Source: Cernens ardua
GTDB lineage: Bacteria; Pseudomonadota; Gammaproteobacteria; Pseudomonadales; Halomonadaceae
Direction: 5' to 3'
NCBI RefSeq assembly: GCF_051251085.1
Contig: NZ_JBPCZH010000008.1
Coordinates: forward strand, 49,713-113,712
DNA: 64,000 nt
Below, piece by piece: positions 26,282-35,763 of the stretch. The notes beneath the pieces were generated by a model. That model ran no database searches. It was not told the origin of the DNA and worked only from the letters and a program-made list of their open reading frames with translations. The first letter of the stretch is position 1; every line of letters starts with the position of its first letter. The translations under genes and the position numbers were made by a program.

Positions 26282-27373
26282 ATGCGTATTGGTATTGTGG
26301 GCGCCGGTCAATTGGGCCAAATGCTTGCTCAGGCAGGCCAACCCCTGAATCTGGAATTCATTTTTCTGGATCCATCTCCACAGCCTTGTGCGGCGCCTTA
26401 TGGGGAGCACATCGAATCATCATGGGATGACGATCATGGCATTCATTCTCTGATCAGTGCCGCCGATGTAGTCACTTTCGAGTTTGAAAATGTTTCGCCT
26501 CAGGCACTGGAACAAATCTCTCGAAAACGCCCTGCCTTTCCACCACCCAGGGCATTAGAAACCTCTCGCGATCGGTGGCATGAAAAATCACTTTTCGCCT
26601 CGCTGAACATTCCCTTGCCTCCCATCGCACGAATTGATAGCCAGAGTGATCTTGAGCAAGCTGCCAAGGATATTGGACTTCCCGCCGTACTTAAAACACG
26701 CACCATGGGATATGATGGGAAAGGTCAAAAAGTACTGCGGGATGAAAAGGATATTCCCGGTACATTTGAAGAGCTGGGGCACGTACCGCTCATCATGGAA
26801 GGGTTCATCGATTTTGATCACGAAGTCTCCGTGATCGCCGTGCGCTCTCAACAAGGTGAGGTAAAAAGCTGGCCACTTTGTGTGAATGAACATCGGCAGG
26901 GCATTCTACATCGCTCAACACCGAGTCAGAACCATCCCCGCAAGGAAGAAGCAATACGCAATGTCGAGAAAGTGTTGGACGCACTCGATTATGTAGGCGT
27001 CATGGCCTTTGAGTTCTTCGTCACGAAAGAAGGCCTACTGGCCAATGAAATTGCGCCTCGCGTGCACAACTCGGGCCACTGGACCATCGAAGGCGCTTGC
27101 ACCAGCCAATTCGAAAATCACGTACGCGCTATCGCAGGCTTGCCTTTGGGTGACACAACGGTCCTCACCCCATGCGCCATGCTGAATATCATCGGTAACA
27201 TGCCTGACAAAAACACATTGCTTTCCGTTCCCGGTGTTCGCCTGCATGATTACAACAAGGCCCCTCGCCCGGGAAGGAAGATAGGTCATGTGTGTGTGTT
27301 GGCCCCGGATGAAAAAACACTTGAAACGCGTGTCAGCGAAGTAGAAGCGTTACTCGTGAATAACCTCGGCTAG
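26282..27373 (+). CDS. purK: N5-carboxyaminoimidazole ribonucleotide synthase PurK
   Basis: ATP-grasp enzyme that carboxylates AIR with bicarbonate. A 363-residue protein with N-terminal IGIVGAGQLGQMLAQAG, VLKTRTMGYDGKGQ in the ATP site, EGFIDFDHEVSVIAVR and the C-terminal APRVHNSGHWTIEGACTSQFENH. Start ATG follows AAGGAGCC. Co-operonic with purE. Confidence 0.97.
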   Translation: MRIGIVGAGQLGQMLAQAGQPLNLEFIFLDPSPQPCAAPYGEHIESSWDDDHGIHSLISAADVVTFEFENVSPQALEQISRKRPAFPPPRALETSRDRWHEKSLFASLNIPLPPIARIDSQSDLEQAAKDIGLPAVLKTRTMGYDGKGQKVLRDEKDIPGTFEELGHVPLIMEGFIDFDHEVSVIAVRSQQGEVKSWPLCVNEHRQGILHRSTPSQNHPRKEEAIRNVEKVLDALDYVGVMAFEFFVTKEGLLANEIAPRVHNSGHWTIEGACTSQFENHVRAIAGLPLGDTTVLTPCAMLNIIGNMPDKNTLLSVPGVRLHDYNKAPRPGRKIGHVCVLAPDEKTLETRVSEVEALLVNNLG

Positions 27374-27942
27374 CCAAAGGTGACCAAGTCACGGGGTATT
27401 TCAAACGGTAACACTGATTTTATGGCTGGCTGTTCGGCCAGTCATATATCAGGTCCATATCCAGTAGGCCTTTACCGTATGGTTCGATAACATCACAAGC
27501 TCATTACATGACATGCTGAACAGGAAGTAGTCTCGGCATATACTTCTTCCCGGTTTTACTCCACGTTCCTCTTCATTAACAATAATCACTTTTCATCAGT
27601 AATATCAGTTTATAAACTGCGCATGGAATGTCGTTTAGGGATGAACAATCCCTTTTTATTACCCCCTTAAATTTCAATATAACCTCAATGCTTTGGGCAA
27701 GGCCGTGCGGCCTGCATATGAGAGTTAACGACATGAAATATATTATTATTGTTCAGACTCTGGATAACCCCTTTTCTTTTTCCTATTATTGAAGAAAAGC
27801 TGACATCGGGCTTTCCCTCCCTTTATGTAAAAACACAACTATTTTGATAATTTACTGAAATAGTTACCCAGCTTGTTTATAATGATGCGTTTTGCACATA
27901 TACAACAACCCATCTTAACAGGGCTGCGAAGGAGCACATTGC
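27374..27942. other. Gap between purK and the ProP-type gene
   Basis: About 570 bp without a recognisable gene. A weak hairpin TGGCTGGC/GCCAGTCA lies near 27423-27445 without a T run. A TATAAT at 27878-27883 is a reasonable -10 element for the transporter gene, though no good -35 is seen. Confidence 0.45.
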
Positions 27943-29520
27943 ATGAGTAGTAGCGAGCCTATTAAAGGGCATCACAACCCTTTCAAGAAGCGCAGACGCA
28001 AAAAACGCTTGCGCCTTGAAGACATCACCGTCATTGACCACGCCACACTGAAGCGCGCCGTTGCGGCAGCTGCACTGGGTAATGCCATGGAGTGGTTTGA
28101 CTTCGGTGTTTACAGTTATATTGCCGTTGTTTTGGGGCAAGTCTTCTTCCCGGGTAGCAGTGGTACAGTACAGCTTCTGGCCACATTCGGCGCTTTTGCC
28201 GTTGCTTTCCTGATCCGCCCTGTAGGTGGCCTGTTCTTCGGTCCCCTGGGCGATAAAGTCGGGCGCCAAAAGATTCTGGCCATTACCATGATCATGATGG
28301 CGATCAGTACCTTCTGTATCGGCCTGATCCCCAGCTACAGCACCATAGGCGTTTGGGCCCCCATTCTGCTGCTGCTTGCACGTCTGGTTCAGGGGTTCTC
28401 TACCGGTGGTGAATACGGCGGTGCGGCCACCTTTATTGCAGAGTATTCGCCTGACCGCAAACGTGGCTTTATGGGTAGCTGGCTCGAATTCGGGACCACA
28501 AGTGGCTATTTGCTCGGTGCGGCCATTGTGACTGTCCTCTCAAGTGCGCTGACACATGAACAGTTGCTTGATTGGGGATGGCGTATTCCTTTTTACGTTG
28601 CAGGCCCTCTTGGTCTGATCGGTTTGTACCTGCGTATGAAACTGGAAGAAACTCCAGCCTTCCAGGAACAGGCGGAGCAAGCGGAACAACAGCAACAGCC
28701 AACACCCAAAAACGAATTTGTTAATATGGTGACAGGCCATTGGAAACCCTTGCTGGTCTGCATTGGCCTGGTACTGGTGTTCAACGTCACCGACTACATG
28801 TTGCTGTCGTACATGCCCAGCTACCTGTCAGCCAACTTGCACTATGATGCTGATCATGGATTGTTCCTGATCCTTATCGTTATGGTTGTGATGCTGTTTA
28901 TGCAGCCCATTGTAGGTCGCTTGAGCGATAAATTCGGTCGCAAACCGGTCATCCTCACCGGGTGCATTGCATCCTTCGTACTTGCAATTCCCTGCCTGAT
29001 GCTTATTCAGACCGGTAGCACACCGTTGATTCTGCTTGGCCTGGTGATTATGGGGCTGATCCTTAACACCTTTACAGGCAGCATGCCATCGACACTACCG
29101 GCACTGTTCCCAACAGCAATCCGCTACGGTGCTTTGGCTGTAGCCTTTAACGTGTCCGTATCACTGTTCGGTGGTACAACACCCTTGGTAACAGCATGGT
29201 TGGTAGATGCATCCGGTAATCTCGACATGCCGGCCTACTATCTGATGCTGGCTGCCATCATCGGAGCAATCACTATCCTGAGTACGCCAGAGACGGCCAG
29301 TAAGCCACTGAAAGGCTCTACACCGTCTGCTACTGACAAGGCCGAAGCCAAAGAACTACTGGCGGATTACCACGATAATCTGGAAGAAGAGGTTGAACAT
29401 CTGGATGGCGAGATCAAACGCCTGACCGAGCGTCGTGAAAACCTCATTTACGAGCATCCCGAGCTCTACAAGCAACAGCAGGAAGAAATCCGTCAGGAAA
29501 ACGGCAATACGCCATCCTGA
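27943..29520 (+). CDS. proP: ProP-type proline/betaine:H+ symporter (MFS)
   Basis: A 525-residue MFS carrier of the metabolite:H+ symporter group. Typical parts: GNAMEWFDFGVYSYIAVVLG in helix 1, GPLGDKVGRQKIL, GFSTGGEYGGAATFIAEYSP in helix 4 and YGALAVAFNVSVSLFGGTTP late. The long C-terminal tail (LEEEVEHLDGEIKRLTERRE) is a predicted coiled coil, a feature of the osmosensing ProP of E. coli and few other MFS proteins. The N-terminal Lys/Arg run (KKRRRKKRLR) is longer than usual. It should import compatible solutes under osmotic stress. Confidence 0.92.
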   Translation: MSSSEPIKGHHNPFKKRRRKKRLRLEDITVIDHATLKRAVAAAALGNAMEWFDFGVYSYIAVVLGQVFFPGSSGTVQLLATFGAFAVAFLIRPVGGLFFGPLGDKVGRQKILAITMIMMAISTFCIGLIPSYSTIGVWAPILLLLARLVQGFSTGGEYGGAATFIAEYSPDRKRGFMGSWLEFGTTSGYLLGAAIVTVLSSALTHEQLLDWGWRIPFYVAGPLGLIGLYLRMKLEETPAFQEQAEQAEQQQQPTPKNEFVNMVTGHWKPLLVCIGLVLVFNVTDYMLLSYMPSYLSANLHYDADHGLFLILIVMVVMLFMQPIVGRLSDKFGRKPVILTGCIASFVLAIPCLMLIQTGSTPLILLGLVIMGLILNTFTGSMPSTLPALFPTAIRYGALAVAFNVSVSLFGGTTPLVTAWLVDASGNLDMPAYYLMLAAIIGAITILSTPETASKPLKGSTPSATDKAEAKELLADYHDNLEEEVEHLDGEIKRLTERRENLIYEHPELYKQQQEEIRQENGNTPS

Positions 29521-29582
29521 TCATTAATACCAGAGGCGTTAAGTATACCTCTCCCCTCTGGTACTGCTGAGGGTGTTCAGAT

Positions 29583-29619
29583 AAAAGGCATCAGGGTTAA
29601 TCACCCTGGTGCCTTTTTT
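29583..29619 (+). terminator. Terminator after proP
   Basis: AAAAGGCA-CAGGGT paired with ACCCTG-TGCCTTTT around a short loop, followed by six T. Confidence 0.9.
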
Positions 29620-29681
29620 ATATCCACGCATTCGATACTCACGTGTAGTACTCAAACTTCAAAGAGGCAGCATAGTACTAC

Positions 29682-29960
29682 CTAACGTTTGCCGGGCTTA
29701 CACATAATATCAATGTGCCAATCAAAACTATCCTCATGATCAATATCAATGGTCTGATAACCCTGCGGACAATACTGGTGCGCTCGCGTCATTATCCGCT
29801 TATACGATATATCGGTGACGGAATACACACCGGTATGAGCACTGAATACAGGGTCAGGGTTGGCATAGGGTGAAGCAGTACAGCCATTGAGGGAGAGATT
29901 GATTGATAGTAAGGCAGCTGAAAGGAGCACTTTATAAAAACAAGGGCTTGTTGTCTTCAT
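29682..29960 (-). CDS. Small lipoprotein of unknown function
   Basis: A 92-residue protein with lipoprotein signal ending LSLNGC. The mature part contains two Cys (HQYCPQG and DIMCKPG) that could bond. No family recognised. It is an isolated gene convergent with proP. Confidence 0.68.
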   Translation of the reverse strand: MKTTSPCFYKVLLSAALLSINLSLNGCTASPYANPDPVFSAHTGVYSVTDISYKRIMTRAHQYCPQGYQTIDIDHEDSFDWHIDIMCKPGKR

Positions 29961-30158
29961 GATGTCCCCCTATCAAAATTCGCGGATCCGGCTTATTAAT
30001 CGCGATAATATGTGACTAGACCAAGCTTTTATTGCTGATTGCAACATAATAATGCGTCTTGGGTATTGAAGAATCACGCAGAGCACATATAGTAACTACT
30101 ACAGTAACTTTTTAACCGTTATTTACTGTACAATATATAACCTTGAAGGAGCTTCCCC

Positions 30159-30380
30159 ATGAGCGATGAAAATCAGCAGCCAGAAAATGATCAGCAGCAA
30201 CAGCCTACCAATCAGGCTGATGATCAGAATAATCAGGAAAATGACCAACAGTCAGAATCCAACAATGGTGAGAACCAGTACGAACAGGCTTACGATAGCG
30301 TTATGGATGCTAAAGGCAAAGTCGAAGACGCCATCAATTCTGCTAAAGAAACGCTGGGCGGCCTGTTCAACAAGAAATAA
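30159..30380 (+). CDS. Short Gln/Asn-rich acidic protein, unknown
   Basis: A 73-residue protein. The first 45 residues are almost wholly Gln, Asn, Glu and Asp (NDQQQQPTNQADDQNNQEND); the last part is a short helix (YDSVMDAKGKVEDAINSAKE) ending GGLFNKK. AAGGAGC gives a strong ribosome site and a terminator follows, so it is probably expressed. The composition suggests a disordered stress-type protein; function unknown. Confidence 0.75.
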   Translation: MSDENQQPENDQQQQPTNQADDQNNQENDQQSESNNGENQYEQAYDSVMDAKGKVEDAINSAKETLGGLFNKK

Positions 30381-30434
30381 GTTGAAGCAAAAGGTAAGTG
30401 CTTAGACATCCCACAATGTGTGTTTGATGTCTTG

Positions 30435-30462
30435 AAAGGGGTGACTTGTGTCACCCTTTTTT
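30435..30462 (+). terminator. Terminator after the Q/N-rich gene
   Basis: AAAGGGGTGAC/GTCACCCTTT stem, four-base loop, then TTTTTAT. Confidence 0.88.
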
Positions 30463-30537
30463 ATCATCAGGTACATAATCATCCATATTACTGTTGGAAT
30501 GTCCCCGTACATCCTCGACGATAGGAAGGTAATGTGC

Positions 30538-30846
30538 ATGACTTCATTGAAAAATACATCACTTGCCGGTATTGCTAGTACTCTGATGGTTTTTACGTTG
30601 GCAGGGTGCGCTAGCCATTCACCTGATACACAACGGACACAATCATTCAATACCAGCCATATATTCAATAGTATTCCTGAACATCCCAACACCAACAGGC
30701 TTGCGGCTAACTATTGCCTAACGCAGGGAGGTCAGCTTGAAGTCAGAAAAATGCAAACAGGTGAAGAACAACTGTGTCATCTTCCGGATGGGAAAAGTGT
30801 TGATGCATGGCAGTATTATGCCGAACAACATGCCACATGCCATTGA
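30538..30846 (+). CDS. DUF333 (YoaF-like) lipoprotein
   Basis: About 102 residues. Lipoprotein signal ending FTLAGC, then the DUF333 core: LAANYCLTQGGQLEVRK followed by EEQLCHLPDGKSVDAWQYY. This small Cys-pair domain is of unknown function and is common in enterobacterial lipoproteins and inhibitors. AGGAAGGT is seven bases before the ATG at 30538, which is preferred over the earlier ATG at 30532. Confidence 0.82.
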   Translation: MTSLKNTSLAGIASTLMVFTLAGCASHSPDTQRTQSFNTSHIFNSIPEHPNTNRLAANYCLTQGGQLEVRKMQTGEEQLCHLPDGKSVDAWQYYAEQHATCH

Positions 30847-31118
30847 TAACATATCCCTGACAGGCTAACTGATTATCCTCGATATCAAGCAAAACGCTGG
30901 CTATTCAGCACCTGTCGAATTTCGATATTGACCAACCTTCACTATTGACCAAACCTCAACGTCCGCCTGATTTCGGCGCGTGTCAGTTATGGGTAATCAC
31001 TCAATATTTGTACTGACTCGTCAATAATAATGCCCCATCCGGATTCAGACAGGGCAAAAAGGCCATAATAGCAATAACCCGGCTTTTTACACGCATGTTC
31101 TTAGAGGAAAGGGAATCA

Positions 31119-32108
31119 TCAGAGCCCCGTTGTTGCCATCAGTTCTGGTGTATACCGCTCACCTTCAACCTGGATGGCAGACGCAGCACTATCGATCTCT
31201 TCCAGTTCGTTTGCGCTCAATTCAAGCTGAGTGGCGCCCAGATTTTCTTCAAGGCGATGCAATTTGGTGGTTCCGGGGATAGGAACAATCCATGGTTTCT
31301 GTGCCAGCAACCATGCCAGCGCAACCTGTGCAGCTGTACCTCCTTTTGCAGTGGCTACACGCTGGAGTAGCTCAACAAGGGCCTGATTCTTTTTCAATGC
31401 CTCCGCCTGAAACCGTGGCAGCTTACTGCGAAAGTCATTGTCGGCAAAAGAGGTATCTGCTGTCAGTGCGCCTGTCAGGAACCCCCGTCCCAAGGGGCTA
31501 TAGGGCACAAAACCAATGCCCAGTTCTTCACATGTGGCTAGAATACCATTGCTCTCGACCCCTCTTGTCCACAATGAATATTCATTCTGCAATGCTGTCA
31601 CTGGCTGAACCGCATGCGCTTTTCTTAAGGTCTCGGCGGAAGGTTCAGACATACCAAAATGCTTTACCTTGCCTTCTTCTATAAGTTGTCTGACCGTACC
31701 GGCCACCTCTTCGATCGGCACATCCGGATCAACACGATGTTGATACAGTAGATCGATATATTCCACCCCGAGGCGTTTTAGCGACCCTTCCACTACCGAC
31801 CGTATGTGATCAGGATGGCTATTTACACCAACCGGCTTGTCGTCATGAATGTCAAAGCCAAACTTGGTCGCGATCACAACCTTATCCCGAAAGGGTCGCA
31901 GCGCTTCCCCAACCAGCTCTTCATTGCTGTAGGGTCCGTATACTTCAGCGGTATCAAAAAAAGTGACGCCGATATCCACAGCCTGACGTAAAAGATCAAT
32001 GGCGCCCTGACTCGACAGACTACTGTTGTAGCTTGAATTGAGCCCCATGCATCCAAACCCTAAAGCCGATACCTGCGGTCCACGGGCTCCCAGATGACGC
32101 ATTTTCAT
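31119..32108 (-). CDS. Aldo/keto reductase
   Basis: About 329 residues, NADPH-dependent oxidoreductase fold. Catalytic residues seen: Asp/Tyr in FFDTAEVYGPYSNEELVG, Lys in VVIATKFGF and His in IDLLYQHRVDP. The cofactor loop is IPGTTKLHRLEENLGA near the C-terminus. ATG at 32108 has CAGGGAGC upstream; the 7-codon-longer start at 32129 has none. It is divergent from the LysR gene, which probably regulates it; the substrate is unknown. Confidence 0.93.
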   Translation of the reverse strand: MKMRHLGARGPQVSALGFGCMGLNSSYNSSLSSQGAIDLLRQAVDIGVTFFDTAEVYGPYSNEELVGEALRPFRDKVVIATKFGFDIHDDKPVGVNSHPDHIRSVVEGSLKRLGVEYIDLLYQHRVDPDVPIEEVAGTVRQLIEEGKVKHFGMSEPSAETLRKAHAVQPVTALQNEYSLWTRGVESNGILATCEELGIGFVPYSPLGRGFLTGALTADTSFADNDFRSKLPRFQAEALKKNQALVELLQRVATAKGGTAAQVALAWLLAQKPWIVPIPGTTKLHRLEENLGATQLELSANELEEIDSAASAIQVEGERYTPELMATTGL

Positions 32109-32488
32109 AATGTTGCTCCCTGTTTCCATTCATCGAAGTCAAAATAGGGCGAAAGTAGGTAAGCACCTGCCTTCGCCATTAAAAGCACACATAAACATCT
32201 CCACCCTGCAGATCATTACAAGGGCTATCGTCCTGTCATCCTTCACTTTGTGCGCGAATCGGACATGGATCAATATTAACCCCGATCGATTCATATTATT
32301 ATCAGCTTTATAAACATCGTTCTTATATTGATAATTCATTAATCATAAAGGTATAACCAAGGAGGATTTTCTTCTTGTCCAACATGTTCCTAACGTTTTC
32401 AAGGGATTCCCAATAGCGTGCTCATCGCCCCTATCCGAACAAAGCACTCAAATATCATTGAAGGTCATTGTTAGCCGTGAATACTCAA
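32109..32488. other. Divergent promoter region of aldo/keto reductase and LysR genes
   Basis: 380 bp without a gene. It is the expected binding region of the LysR-type regulator; no clear T-N11-A site was picked out. Confidence 0.45.
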
Positions 32489-33391
32489 ATGAAACGTCAT
32501 ACCATTGCCGATTTGCAGGCCTTCATGGCAATCTCGGAGGCAGGTAGCTTCACCCGTGCAGCTGCACAGCTGGGAACGTCACAATCGGCGCTCAGCCATA
32601 CTCTACGCCGCCTGGAAGAAGAGCTTGATGTAAGATTGATGACACGGACCACGCGCAATATATCGCTGACTCAAGCGGGGCAACGATTGCTGAATGAAAT
32701 AAAACCGGCCTTTCAGAACATTAGCCATAGCCTGAAACGACTGGATGAATTCACACAACAACCTTCAGGGCATCTTAGAATTACCAGTAGCTTCAGTGCT
32801 GCCCGGCAATATCTGTTACCCGTGGCAGACCAGCTCATGCAGCAGTACCCTGACCTCAATATCGAGCTTTCAGTGGAAAATAGACTGGTCAATATTGTCG
32901 AGGAACGCTTTGACGCGGGTGTCAGGTTAGGAGAACAGATTGAAAAGGACATGATTGCTGTCCCCATCTCAGGGGATGTCAGCATGGCCGTCGTGGGGTC
33001 AGCGGCCTATTTTAAAAAATACGGCTATCCGCAACGACCATCGGACCTGCCCCAACACCGTTGCCTGAACATACGCTTTCAGTCATCAGGCGGCATTTAT
33101 GTGTGGGAACTCGAACGTGACGGTCGGCCCATCAATATTCGCACGGAACAGCATTTCGTCTCGGATAATGATCAATTGATACTGGATGCCGCCTTGCGTG
33201 GCATGGGACTGGCCTGCGTTCCCGATAATCTGGTCATGACACATATTCAGGAAGGTCGGCTTGTCAGAATACTTGAACCATGGTGTCCTCCTTTTCCGGG
33301 ATATCATCTCTATTATCCGGATCGTCGACGCAATTCGCTGGCATTCAATTTATTCGTGGATGCCTTGCGTTCCCAACGCGAAAGGACGTAA
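32489..33391 (+). CDS. LysR-family transcriptional regulator
   Basis: About 300 residues. The N-terminal winged helix reads IADLQAFMAISEAGSFTRAAAQLGTSQSALSHTLRRLEEELDVRL, typical for the group next to aldo/keto reductase genes, and the rest is the periplasmic-binding-type effector domain. The frame extends to a TTG at 32468, but ATG 32489 suits the alignment. It most likely controls the divergent reductase and perhaps itself. Confidence 0.93.
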   Translation: MKRHTIADLQAFMAISEAGSFTRAAAQLGTSQSALSHTLRRLEEELDVRLMTRTTRNISLTQAGQRLLNEIKPAFQNISHSLKRLDEFTQQPSGHLRITSSFSAARQYLLPVADQLMQQYPDLNIELSVENRLVNIVEERFDAGVRLGEQIEKDMIAVPISGDVSMAVVGSAAYFKKYGYPQRPSDLPQHRCLNIRFQSSGGIYVWELERDGRPINIRTEQHFVSDNDQLILDAALRGMGLACVPDNLVMTHIQEGRLVRILEPWCPPFPGYHLYYPDRRRNSLAFNLFVDALRSQRERT

Positions 33392-33452
33392 CGTTCCACA
33401 TTAGTCATTTTTGAGGTAATAGGCCTCATGTTTTTTACGGGAGCACCACAGT

Positions 33453-33740
33453 ATGTATGTTGTAGAACTGACGTTTACTCAACCGGTTGAAGAAGTAGCG
33501 AAGCAGGTACAGGCACACCTGGACTATCTTGATAAACACTATGCACAGAAACATTTTATTGCCTCGGGCGCCAAAAACCCCAGAGACGGCGGTGTGATCC
33601 TTGCTCGTGCTTCATTGAGCCGTGAACAACTGGAAGCCATTCTGGAGGAAGATCCTTTCAAACAGCATCAGCTGGCCGATTACCGTATTATCGACTTCGT
33701 CGCCGATAAATATGACCCGGCGATTGCATCGCTCATCTAA
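33453..33740 (+). CDS. YCII-related domain protein
   Basis: A 95-residue dimeric alpha-beta barrel protein. It starts YVVELTFTQPVEEVAKQVQAHLDYLDKHYAQ and has GGVILARASLSREQLEAILEEDPF, the YciI signature with the conserved His and Asp. Its catalytic function is unclear in most species. It follows the LysR gene by 60 bp in the same direction. Confidence 0.88.
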   Translation: MYVVELTFTQPVEEVAKQVQAHLDYLDKHYAQKHFIASGAKNPRDGGVILARASLSREQLEAILEEDPFKQHQLADYRIIDFVADKYDPAIASLI

Positions 33741-34272
33741 ACGCTGTGAGCGTCGAATCCTTACATCCTAACGTGGCCCCCGCGTCTTTTACCTTGCAAG
33801 CGTAACGGCTTCCTGCGTGGCGCCTGGGGGCTGATACTTCTGTGTATCCAACGCATCCTTGCGTGGATCGCACCGTTTCTCATAGCAGCCCGCTATCACA
33901 AGGAGTGGGTGCTATCATCCTGATAGCCTTCCCCTGATCGCATGAATCCACGGTTGCGTATATACTATGCCACCGAAGCGATGGCCTGCTGTATACCCGT
34001 TCTGTTTGCCCGCATACCCCGCGCTCAAGAGCCTATACAACACTACCCCGTACCATTCCTTCCACATTATGAACTCAGCTGTCTTGTTTCAATGATCATT
34101 TTCAGCACTCAGTGATCCTGTGCACGCCTCAATTCTTGATTCAGGCTGAATATTAAATCTTACAGGAAGACACCCACGTCCAGATTTGTTTGGATACGGT
34201 ATCAGTATCAGGCTCTGTCCTCGTATTGAGACGACACGGCCCAAAGAGCACACTTTATTTGTAGGTTATCCA
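33741..34272. other. Gap before brnQ, no gene seen
   Basis: About 530 bp. GTGGCCCCCGCG near 33773 faces GCGCCTGGGGGC near 33820 as an imperfect inverted repeat without a T run. The brnQ frame is open back to 34186 without membrane-protein character. Confidence 0.4.
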
Positions 34273-35586
34273 ATGAAACAGTTGAAAGGCCGGGATATCT
34301 GGATTCTCGGTTTCATGTACTTTGCGCTTTTCGTCGGGGCGGGCAATATCATTTTCCCTCCCATTATCGGTATGCAGGCAGGAACTGCCGTTATTCCCGC
34401 AGCATTGGGTTTTCTGGTCACAGCGGTGGGGTTGCCGGTCATTACGTCAGTTGCCATGGCCCGCGCCAACGGATCAATGGCGGGGATCACAGCCCCCATG
34501 GGCAAAACCGGCGGTATATTGCTGACGCTCGTCTGTTATCTATGTATTGGCCCTTTTTTTGGCATTCCACGAACGGCTTCTGTCTCCTATGACCTTGCGG
34601 TACAGCCCTTCACTCACTCTGAAAACAGTTTATGGGTGTGGAGTCTTGCCTATTTTGCGATTGTCATATTGGTCTCTTTCTATCCGAGCAAGCTCATGGA
34701 CAGTGTCGGCAAGATACTGGCACCACTGAAAATCATCGCCCTTTCCATATTGGGTATTACCGCCTTTGTGGTTGCTGCCGGCAAACCCTCATTCCCCAAA
34801 GGGGCTTGGCAAGTAGCCCCTTTCTCGGAAGGTATTACCAACGGGTATGTGACGATGGACACATTGGCCGCCCTTGCTTTTGGATTGGTCATCGTGAATG
34901 CCATTCGCTCTCGTGGGGTGGATTCCCCCCGATTAATCACTCGCTATGCGCTATTGGCTTCGCTGATCGCGGGGGGCGGGCTGATCCTTGTCTATGTGAG
35001 CCTGTTTCGACTGGGGACTGTCAGTGCCAGCCTTGCCCCCAATGCCAACAATGGTGCTGAAGTACTAGGCGCCTATGTCCATTACAGCTTCGGCATTGCA
35101 GGCACCCTGTTCTTGGGAATATTGCTAACGATTGCCTGCCTGATTACGGCCATTGGCCTTACCAGCGCGTGCGCCGCCTACCTCAGCCATTTAACCGGTA
35201 AGCCCAATGCATTGTTTGCCTGCATCATGGCGCTCTTTTCATTAATCGTAGCCAATCTGGGACTGACGACGTTACTCACGATTTCGGTCCCTATTCTGAC
35301 CGCTATCTACCCCATGTTTATCGTTCTCATCGGGGCCTATTTTATACGTCGCCACTTTAACTCAGATGCGTTTGTCGTCATGCCTGTGGCATTACTGGCG
35401 CTATTTTTCGGTATAGCCGATGGACTTCATTCGGCCAATCTAATGGTTCAGCCCTTTTCACTTGCCCGCTACTTTCCACTCTACAGTCAGAATCTAGCGT
35501 GGTTATTACCTTCATGTGTGTTATTCGTGCTTTTATTTATTATTGATCGAATACGCTCACCCAAAGGACTTTATTCACAGTCATAA
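34273..35586 (+). CDS. brnQ: Branched-chain amino acid transporter BrnQ
   Basis: A 437-residue, 12-helix Na+- or H+-coupled carrier (LIV-II system) for Leu, Ile and Val. Signatures: DIWILGFMYFALFVGAGNIIFPP at the N-terminus, GPFFGIPRTASVSYD, and TSACAAYLSHL. ATG at 34273 matches homologues and follows GTAGG. Convergent with the L,D-transpeptidase gene across a shared terminator. Confidence 0.94.
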   Translation: MKQLKGRDIWILGFMYFALFVGAGNIIFPPIIGMQAGTAVIPAALGFLVTAVGLPVITSVAMARANGSMAGITAPMGKTGGILLTLVCYLCIGPFFGIPRTASVSYDLAVQPFTHSENSLWVWSLAYFAIVILVSFYPSKLMDSVGKILAPLKIIALSILGITAFVVAAGKPSFPKGAWQVAPFSEGITNGYVTMDTLAALAFGLVIVNAIRSRGVDSPRLITRYALLASLIAGGGLILVYVSLFRLGTVSASLAPNANNGAEVLGAYVHYSFGIAGTLFLGILLTIACLITAIGLTSACAAYLSHLTGKPNALFACIMALFSLIVANLGLTTLLTISVPILTAIYPMFIVLIGAYFIRRHFNSDAFVVMPVALLALFFGIADGLHSANLMVQPFSLARYFPLYSQNLAWLLPSCVLFVLLFIIDRIRSPKGLYSQS

Positions 35587-35648
35587 GAGATATACCTGTG
35601 CATAAGGCCTTTTTGTTGTAGCAGGAAAAGGGAAGGAATTCTCTCAAA

Positions 35649-35693
35649 AAGAAAGCCGCTTTCTCTCCCACGTGGAAAGAAAGCGGCTTTTTA
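35649..35693. terminator. Bidirectional terminator between brnQ and the transpeptidase gene
   Basis: AAAGCCGCTTTCT/AGAAAGCGGCTTT stem with T-rich tails on both strands. Confidence 0.88.
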
Positions 35694-35763
35694 GATGCGC
35701 TCGAAAATACGACATGTTATCCCCTGAGGAAGTAACGTCCCTCAAGGATGTAATAATCCAGCG

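Noticed and set aside
33773..33832. Possible terminator or repeat GTGGCCCCCGCG/GCGCCTGGGGGC
   Set aside because: The arms pair imperfectly, the loop is long and there is no T run.
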